The position numbers and the translations under genes are program-made. This document shows positions 59,855-64,000 of a stretch of DNA of 64,000 nucleotides, piece by piece. The stretch covers positions 90,319 through 154,318 of the forward strand of contig JAFRSH010000036.1 in the NCBI GenBank assembly GCA_017427685.1, given 5' to 3'. Each line of letters begins with the position of its first letter. Position 1 is the first letter of the stretch. The notes under the pieces are model-generated. The model saw only the letters and a list, made by a program, of their open reading frames with translations, was not told the DNA's origin and did no database searches. The stretch is from Lachnospiraceae bacterium (lineage in GTDB: Bacteria; Bacillota; Clostridia; Lachnospirales; Lachnospiraceae).

Positions 59855-61354
59855 ATGAAATCACGTATCACTAACAAGACCTTTGTACTTACGGCTGCGA
59901 TAGGCAGCTTTATGATCATGGTCACCGTTATCGCGAACACGATATGGGCGTCGCGTCAGACCGTCACGGGCACGAATGAGGCCGTTTCGGCGGTGAGCTC
60001 TTTCTATCTCGAGGCGATGGCTGATCGCCGCGCGAAGATCATCACCAACCTGATCAACAACAACTTCAACCAGATGCAGAAGGTGATCGACTTCATCAAC
60101 GAGGAAGACATCAAGGATCAGGATGCCCTCCGAAGAGAGCTCGGCAGGATGAAATTGCTTCTTTCACTGAACCGCCTGGCGCTCGTTGACGAGGACGATA
60201 TCGTGTATACGCAGTATTCGACTTACACGGGCGGCAGCCGTCACGAGTTTCTGGCAGACAAGAAGATGAAGGACCGCGTCATAAGCACGGTGTCCGTGTA
60301 CGGCTCCTCACGTCAGCTTTGCCTGGCGATCCCGCTTAAGGGTCTGACGCTTATGGGCAAGCCCTTCAAGGCCTGCTTCGTTCAGATAGACATTGATGAT
60401 ATTGTGGATCTTCTGGCTCTTGACGATGAGGGAAGAACACATTTTGCTCTGTACTCAAGCACCGGCGGCAATCTTTCGGACACCGAGCTCGGTCCCGACA
60501 TATTAAAGGACAACATTTTTGAAGCAACCAGAACTGCGATACCCAAGAGCATCTGGGAGGGTATGCAGCGTGATTTCGTCAATGAGATCGAAGGCACATT
60601 GACGTTGAAGTTCGATGAGACTGAAGAAACTCTTTGCTACGTTCCAATCCCGGGGACGGGCTGGCAGATGGCGATCCTGATCAGGGGCAGCGTTATCCAC
60701 GATCAGATCCAGGCCATCAGCGAGAACAACCTCTCCTTCAGCAGGTATCAGATCACGTTCACACTCGTCGCGCTCTTTGTTTTCGGCGCTATCCTTCTGT
60801 GGCAGCTCAAGGTCATCTCGACAACGAAGCTTGAGGCCGAGAAGGAGACGAGCCGCGCGTTCCTCAGCATGGCGAACACGGACTCGCTCACGGGGATCAG
60901 GAACAAGCACGCGTTCACCGAGATGGAGAACGCCCTCAATGACCGGATCAGGTCGGGAGAGCTCAAGGAACTTGCAGTCGTGGTCTGTGATATCAACGGA
61001 CTCAAACATGTCAACGACACCCTCGGACATGCGGCAGGTGATAAGCTCATTAAGGACGGAAGCGACCTGCTCTGCGAGCACTTTAAGAACGGCTCCGTAT
61101 TCAGGATCGGCGGCGACGAGTTTGTTGTCCTTCTTGTCGGGAAGGGTTATGAAACAAGAGAAGAATCGATGCGTGATCTCAACCGTCAGGTCGAGGCCAA
61201 CATCAGCACCGACGAGGTTGTTATCTCGATCGGCTGCTCAACTCTCGAACCCGGCGACGAACAACTCCACGACGCCTTCACCAGAGCAGACCAGCTGATG
61301 TACGACCGTAAGAAGGAACTCAAGTCCATGGGCGCCAAAACAAGAGAATCCTGA
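59855..61354 (+). CDS. Membrane diguanylate cyclase with extracellular sensor
   Basis: Two membrane helices (about 8-30 and 303-323) enclose an extracellular Cache-like domain, with a helical start (AMADRRAKIITNLINNNFNQ) and GGSRHEFLADKKMKDRV. The cytoplasmic GGDEF domain begins near 347 (NTDSLTGIRNKHAF) and has GGDEF near 424. The RxxD inhibitory site is absent (FKNG in that position). It forms an operon with the sugar-binding-like protein. The ribosome site is weak, so translation may be coupled to the previous gene. Confidence 0.9.
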   Translation: MKSRITNKTFVLTAAIGSFMIMVTVIANTIWASRQTVTGTNEAVSAVSSFYLEAMADRRAKIITNLINNNFNQMQKVIDFINEEDIKDQDALRRELGRMKLLLSLNRLALVDEDDIVYTQYSTYTGGSRHEFLADKKMKDRVISTVSVYGSSRQLCLAIPLKGLTLMGKPFKACFVQIDIDDIVDLLALDDEGRTHFALYSSTGGNLSDTELGPDILKDNIFEATRTAIPKSIWEGMQRDFVNEIEGTLTLKFDETEETLCYVPIPGTGWQMAILIRGSVIHDQIQAISENNLSFSRYQITFTLVALFVFGAILLWQLKVISTTKLEAEKETSRAFLSMANTDSLTGIRNKHAFTEMENALNDRIRSGELKELAVVVCDINGLKHVNDTLGHAAGDKLIKDGSDLLCEHFKNGSVFRIGGDEFVVLLVGKGYETREESMRDLNRQVEANISTDEVVISIGCSTLEPGDEQLHDAFTRADQLMYDRKKELKSMGAKTRES

Positions 61355-61364
61355 TGTACAAAGA

Positions 61365-61440
61365 ACATAGATCCGTGAAAAGCGCCTTATGACTATGACC
61401 CAAAAGAGCATAGATCCGTGAAAAGCATCATATGAACAAA
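61365..61440 (+). repeat. Short direct repeat after the diguanylate cyclase gene
   Basis: CATAGATCCGTGAAAAGC occurs twice, near 61369 and 61411, each followed by a similar TTATGAC or ATATGAAC end. The unit is about 42 bases long. It resembles the tandem growth seen after guaA and the phosphotransferase-like gene, but here the unit is not clearly part of the gene end. Confidence 0.6.
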
Positions 61441-61468
61441 TTTGTAAATATACGGAACCGAACCGTAT

Positions 61469-61525
61469 CGGTCATCGTCTAATGATCAGAAAGCAACAAA
61501 GATCATTTGGCGGTGGCCGTTTTTT
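61469..61525 (+). terminator. Terminator after the diguanylate cyclase (duplicated sequence, copy B)
   Basis: CGGTCATCGTCTAATGATC pairs with GATCATTTGGCGGTGGCCG, followed by TTTTTT. It matches copy A at 58314 over about 100 bases including flanks. The lipoprotein gene starts 17 bases further on, so no separate promoter can fit between them. Confidence 0.87.
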
Positions 61526-61541
61526 ACGAAAGGAAACGCTT

Positions 61542-63245
61542 ATGAAAAAGATTATCTCATTCCTGCTCATTTTAGTTATGGTACTTGCGGCAGTCGGCTG
61601 TTCAAGCGACGTTACCGAGCCTTCAGAGTACTCTGCAACAGAAGGAATATACAGCTCGGATTCGTCGGTTACGGGTCCCGTAGCGTCACATCCCGGGAAA
61701 ACAGTCACCGGAACCACTAAAGAAGATTCGGGTTCATCGACCGAGAAGTCTTCCTCGTGGAGTGGATCAGAAGCAAGCCCTGAGGCGACAAGCCCCATAG
61801 CAGGGATCGCATCCGACACAAGCCCTGCAACAGGGATTACATCAGGAGTAAGTACGGAAGTTTCTAAGTCGGCAACAGGAATCGAAGTGGAATCCAAGAC
61901 AGAAGCCCCCGTGATCAACCACGACGACAGTGCACCCGCAGCAGCAGAGGAAAGCGAAGCAGCCTACGACGGACTCGCAATGTACGACATGAAAGAGTCA
62001 AAGAGCGTAGCACGTGACGGTGTTGCCGGAGTTGCAGGCGGAGATTATGGTGACTTTGGCGGTGCAGACGGCTATGATTACGGTTTCGATGATGAGGGTT
62101 TCTTCGAGTATGATATTGATGCTCCCGCATCGGGCGAAATCTGGATCACAGACCCCGTTGATCCCATCTATATCGAAGAGCCTGTCGAGCCCTACGATCC
62201 CGTGCCTTTCCAGATCAGCTCGGGTCTGCTCACCGCAGGCGAGTGGAATGACAACAAGAACTTCGGATTCATACAGAATCTCCTTGCCAACGGCCAGAGC
62301 TACAACTACAGCGATTTCTTCAAGAAGTGGGGACTTTCGCCCTTTACAAGACTTGTTGTGAAGTGTACGGCAGCCGGCGCACCCGCAGAGGGCGCACACG
62401 TTTCGGTAACATGCGCAACGAACAGCGCGATCTACGAGGGTGTAACAGATCATGACGGTATCTGCTACGTGTACTACTCGGTGATCGACCGCGACGCTTC
62501 GCCCACACATGTAGCAGTCAGCTACGGCGGTGACACACAGGTTACCGACATCATCCCTGCCCAGCTCACCGGCGAGCAGAACGTGGAGATCGTGTTTGAG
62601 AACCGCGACCAAAAGACCAAGAAGCTCGATCTCATGTTCACCATCGATACGACCGGTTCTATGAGCGATGAGATCCGATACCTCCAGAAGGAGCTCGAGA
62701 ACGTTATCATTCGCGTGAAGAACGACTGCGGCAACATCCCCGTCAGACTCAGCGTCAATTTTTACAGAGATCACGGCGACGCCTATGTGGTAAAGCCTTA
62801 CGAATTCACCACCGACATCGACAGTGCGCTTGCGAGCCTTGCGCGTGAATACGCAGACGGTGGCGGTGACTACGAAGAGGCAGTTGAACTCGCCCTTGAG
62901 AGCTCGATCTACGACCATGACTGGGACGAAGACAGCATCAAATTAATGTTTATGGTCCTCGACGCACCGCCCCACAATACAGCTTCGATCCGTGAGTCAC
63001 TGCACGAGAGCATCATGGCAGCATCAAAGAAGGGCATCAGGATAATCCCCGTCGCTTCGAGTGGTGTTGATAAGGATACGGAGTTCCTCTTAAGAGCGTT
63101 CGCCATGACAACCGGTGGAACCTACACATTCCTCACCGATGACAGCGGTATCGGCGGCTCCCACCTCGAGCCCACAGTCGGTGATTACGAGGTCGAACAT
63201 CTCAATGACATGTTGGTGCGTATCATAGAAGAATATATAAAATAA
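61542..63245 (+). CDS. VWA-domain lipoprotein
   Basis: The 567-residue protein starts with a lipoprotein signal, VLAAVGCSSD, with the cysteine at residue 19. A Ser/Thr/Ala-rich spacer (20-140) and an acidic Gly/Tyr/Asp-rich segment (about 165-225) follow, then a beta-rich carboxypeptidase-regulatory-like region (about 260-350), and a VWA domain with MIDAS motif DTTGSMS near 369. It should be displayed on the outer face of the membrane and bind a partner through a metal ion. The ligand is unknown. GAAAGGAAA precedes the ATG. Confidence 0.87.
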   Translation: MKKIISFLLILVMVLAAVGCSSDVTEPSEYSATEGIYSSDSSVTGPVASHPGKTVTGTTKEDSGSSTEKSSSWSGSEASPEATSPIAGIASDTSPATGITSGVSTEVSKSATGIEVESKTEAPVINHDDSAPAAAEESEAAYDGLAMYDMKESKSVARDGVAGVAGGDYGDFGGADGYDYGFDDEGFFEYDIDAPASGEIWITDPVDPIYIEEPVEPYDPVPFQISSGLLTAGEWNDNKNFGFIQNLLANGQSYNYSDFFKKWGLSPFTRLVVKCTAAGAPAEGAHVSVTCATNSAIYEGVTDHDGICYVYYSVIDRDASPTHVAVSYGGDTQVTDIIPAQLTGEQNVEIVFENRDQKTKKLDLMFTIDTTGSMSDEIRYLQKELENVIIRVKNDCGNIPVRLSVNFYRDHGDAYVVKPYEFTTDIDSALASLAREYADGGGDYEEAVELALESSIYDHDWDEDSIKLMFMVLDAPPHNTASIRESLHESIMAASKKGIRIIPVASSGVDKDTEFLLRAFAMTTGGTYTFLTDDSGIGGSHLEPTVGDYEVEHLNDMLVRIIEEYIK

Positions 63246-63285
63246 AAAGCTTCTCCCACCACCTTTAGGCGGTGGGAGAGCTTTT
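63246..63285. terminator. Strong terminator, usable from both sides
   Basis: AAAGCTTCTCCCACC pairs with GGTGGGAGAGCTTTT around an ACCTTTAGGC-type loop. A-tract and T-tract flank the stem, so it may end transcription on both strands. It directly follows the lipoprotein stop. Confidence 0.87.
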
Positions 63286-63318
63286 CGCTGGTGCCGGGTT
63301 CAAGCCCGGTACCGGCAG

Positions 63319-63364
63319 GATCGCGAAGCGATCTGTTTTATAACGAGCAAATTGCGAAGCAATT
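63319..63364. repeat. Two GCGAAGC mini-hairpins
   Basis: GATCGCGAAGCGATC (63319-63333) and AATTGCGAAGCAATT (63350-63364) are 15-base perfect palindromes sharing a GCGAAGC core, like the one at 39791-39805 in the flagellar operon. GCGAAGC is known to form a very stable DNA hairpin. The bases before (63288-63318) hold another GC-rich hairpin. No gene is present. Confidence 0.7.
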
Positions 63365-63392
63365 CGCGAGTTTGACTGGATAAGACAGGGGT

Positions 63393-63435
63393 GTGGTCCT
63401 ATAGGGACGGGGGAAGCGCAAGCACTTCTTCGTTG
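63393..63435. repeat. Worn hairpin of the ACGGGGG family
   Basis: GGTCCTATAGGGACGGGGGA is followed by AGCGCAAGCACTTCTTCGT, a partly decayed copy of the perfect hairpin at 55069-55096. Confidence 0.55.
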
Positions 63436-63464
63436 TGGGTCGTCTACAATACTACATAGTGATA

Positions 63465-63504
63465 CAGAGACGGGTTTTTTAGCTCGTCTCTGATTTATAT
63501 TTAT
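63465..63504 (+). terminator. Terminator-like hairpin before the XRE gene
   Basis: CAGAGACG pairs with CGTCTCTG around a T-rich loop and is followed by ATTTATATTTATT. Confidence 0.65.
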
Positions 63505-63510
63505 TACGCA

Positions 63511-63539
63511 TTGCGTGGACAAGTAAAATGTGATATACT
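63511..63539 (+). promoter_or_regulatory. Promoter of the XRE-type gene
   Basis: TTGCGT at 63511 and TATACT at 63534 are 17 bases apart, 29 bases before the start codon. Confidence 0.7.
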
Positions 63540-63567
63540 TAAATAAACATTACGAGAGGATATTGAA

Positions 63568-63768
63568 ATGGAAGCATCTAAGATAATATGTGAACTACGC
63601 GAAAGTATAAACATGTCACGTAAAGAGTTTTCGGAGCACACAGGGATCCCTATAAGAACCTTGGAGGACTGGGAGGCCGGAAGGCGAACACCTCCTGAAT
63701 ATGTACCACGCTTGATTGCATATCAGTTGAAGTATGAGCAGATCGTGAGCCGGCTTTCTGAAACATGA
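63568..63768 (+). CDS. Small XRE-family helix-turn-helix protein
   Basis: The 66-residue protein is little more than one helix-turn-helix: LRESINMSRKEFSEHTGIPI, then RTLEDWEAGRRTPPEYV. The TLEDWEAGRRTPP phrase is typical of XRE regulators such as antitoxin-like and phage-type repressors. ACGAGAGGAT precedes the ATG. No toxin gene is beside it on either side. Its target is unknown. Confidence 0.87.
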   Translation: MEASKIICELRESINMSRKEFSEHTGIPIRTLEDWEAGRRTPPEYVPRLIAYQLKYEQIVSRLSET

Positions 63769-63873
63769 GGCACTTTTGGGTGTAGTACGGAGGTAGACGT
63801 ATTCTCTTCGTAGTAGCATGGTAGAGATACTTTGGGTGATATAACTGAAAAACAAGACATAAGGAGCTTCCTG

Positions 63874-63975
63874 TATAATTTAAACGGTGGATGTTGAGAA
63901 AGAAAGATACCTCAGAGTAAAATAAGACTACTGACTTGGCATGGTTGGTAAATCTTATTAAACAGAGAGGTATCT
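63874..63975 (+). promoter_or_regulatory. Leader with inverted repeat covering a ribosome site
   Basis: TATAAT at 63874 may be a -10 box. AGATACCTC at 63905 is the exact complement of GAGGTATCT at 63967, and the second arm includes the ribosome site AGAGAGG of the gene starting at 63979. The pairing would hide that site, so the 50-base segment between them may control translation. No known riboswitch consensus is evident. Confidence 0.4.
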
Positions 63976-63978
63976 GAA

Positions 63979-64000
63979 ATGAAGTCTAACACACAAAACA
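63979..64000 (+). CDS. Start of an unidentified gene, cut by the window end
   Basis: ATG at 63979 follows AGAGAGGTATCTGAA and opens a frame beginning MKSNTQN. Only seven codons are visible, so nothing can be said about its product. Confidence 0.4.

Noticed and set aside
63288..63318. tRNA gene or tRNA-derived attachment site
   Set aside because: CCGGGTTCAAGCCCGG looks like a T-arm, but the loop has six bases and no acceptor, D-arm or anticodon arm is present.

Overview
The window looks like chromosome of a motile, anaerobic, Gram-positive member of the Clostridia, most likely Lachnospiraceae. I infer this from an ECF-type vitamin transporter, an LPXTG surface protein, a pyrophosphate-dependent phosphofructokinase, FabK as the enoyl reductase, the mbl-flagellar hook/rod gene order, a PflX-like radical SAM enzyme, an intracellular GH43 glycosidase and consistently strong AGGAGG-type ribosome binding sites. 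No rRNA, tRNA, integrase or transposase was seen.

Layout. 1-8.5 kb: an ABC-2 exporter (minus strand), a PflX-like radical SAM protein, a 1456-residue secreted repeat protein behind a hairpin-rich leader, a DUF3021/LytTR pair and a small HMA-domain metal-binding protein. 8.5-15 kb: a fatty-acid synthesis operon acpP-fabH-fabK-fabD-fabG-fabF-fabZ ending in a MarR/FabT-like regulator; no acc genes are present. 15-19.3 kb: PPi-phosphofructokinase and a soluble hybrid histidine kinase. 19.3-26.1 kb: a cobalamin-riboswitch operon with a cell-wall-anchored DUF4430 protein, a membrane protein joining an alpha/alpha-barrel to a DUF4430 domain (the architecture of animal intrinsic factor and transcobalamin), EcfT, a fused EcfA-EcfA' and an ECF S component. 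26.4-36.7 kb: a diguanylate cyclase, GH43, a two-exporter plus DUF1854 cluster, and a PadR-DUF1700-DUF4097 operon with a clear palindromic operator. 36.9-45.7 kb: Mbl with three flagellar rod/hook proteins, RecD2, ComF, the YvyF flagellar protein, a CheX/CheY pair (CheX apparently starting at ATA) and CvfB. 46.1-48.4 kb: a CPBP protease and a free-standing GMP synthase synthetase subunit.

48.4-58.6 kb is an accessory stretch, visibly AT-richer in parts. It holds a 62-bp tandem-repeat array before a PD-(D/E)XK-like nuclease, a methyltransferase, a GNAT-NUDIX fusion with a decayed partial copy nearby, a Phd/RelE-type toxin-antitoxin pair, a DUF4417/polymorphic toxin/immunity cassette, a degenerate aminoglycoside-phosphotransferase-like protein, an MFS exporter and a remnant of a second gene. 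Two genes here or at its edge (guaA and the phosphotransferase-like gene) are followed by short tandem arrays grown from their own 3' ends. 58.7-63.2 kb: a sugar-binding-protein homologue paired with a membrane diguanylate cyclase, then a VWA-domain lipoprotein. The end holds recurrent small hairpins, an XRE regulator and the start of an unknown gene.

The strongest candidate for a little-described system is the B12 capture operon (19.3-26.1 kb). Its genes fit a relay in which a wall-anchored DUF4430 protein and a membrane-anchored intrinsic-factor-like protein bind corrinoid and pass it to the ECF transporter. The second is a palindromic element present twice (9.85 kb and 26.1 kb), whose arms differ in sequence between copies but stay self-complementary.
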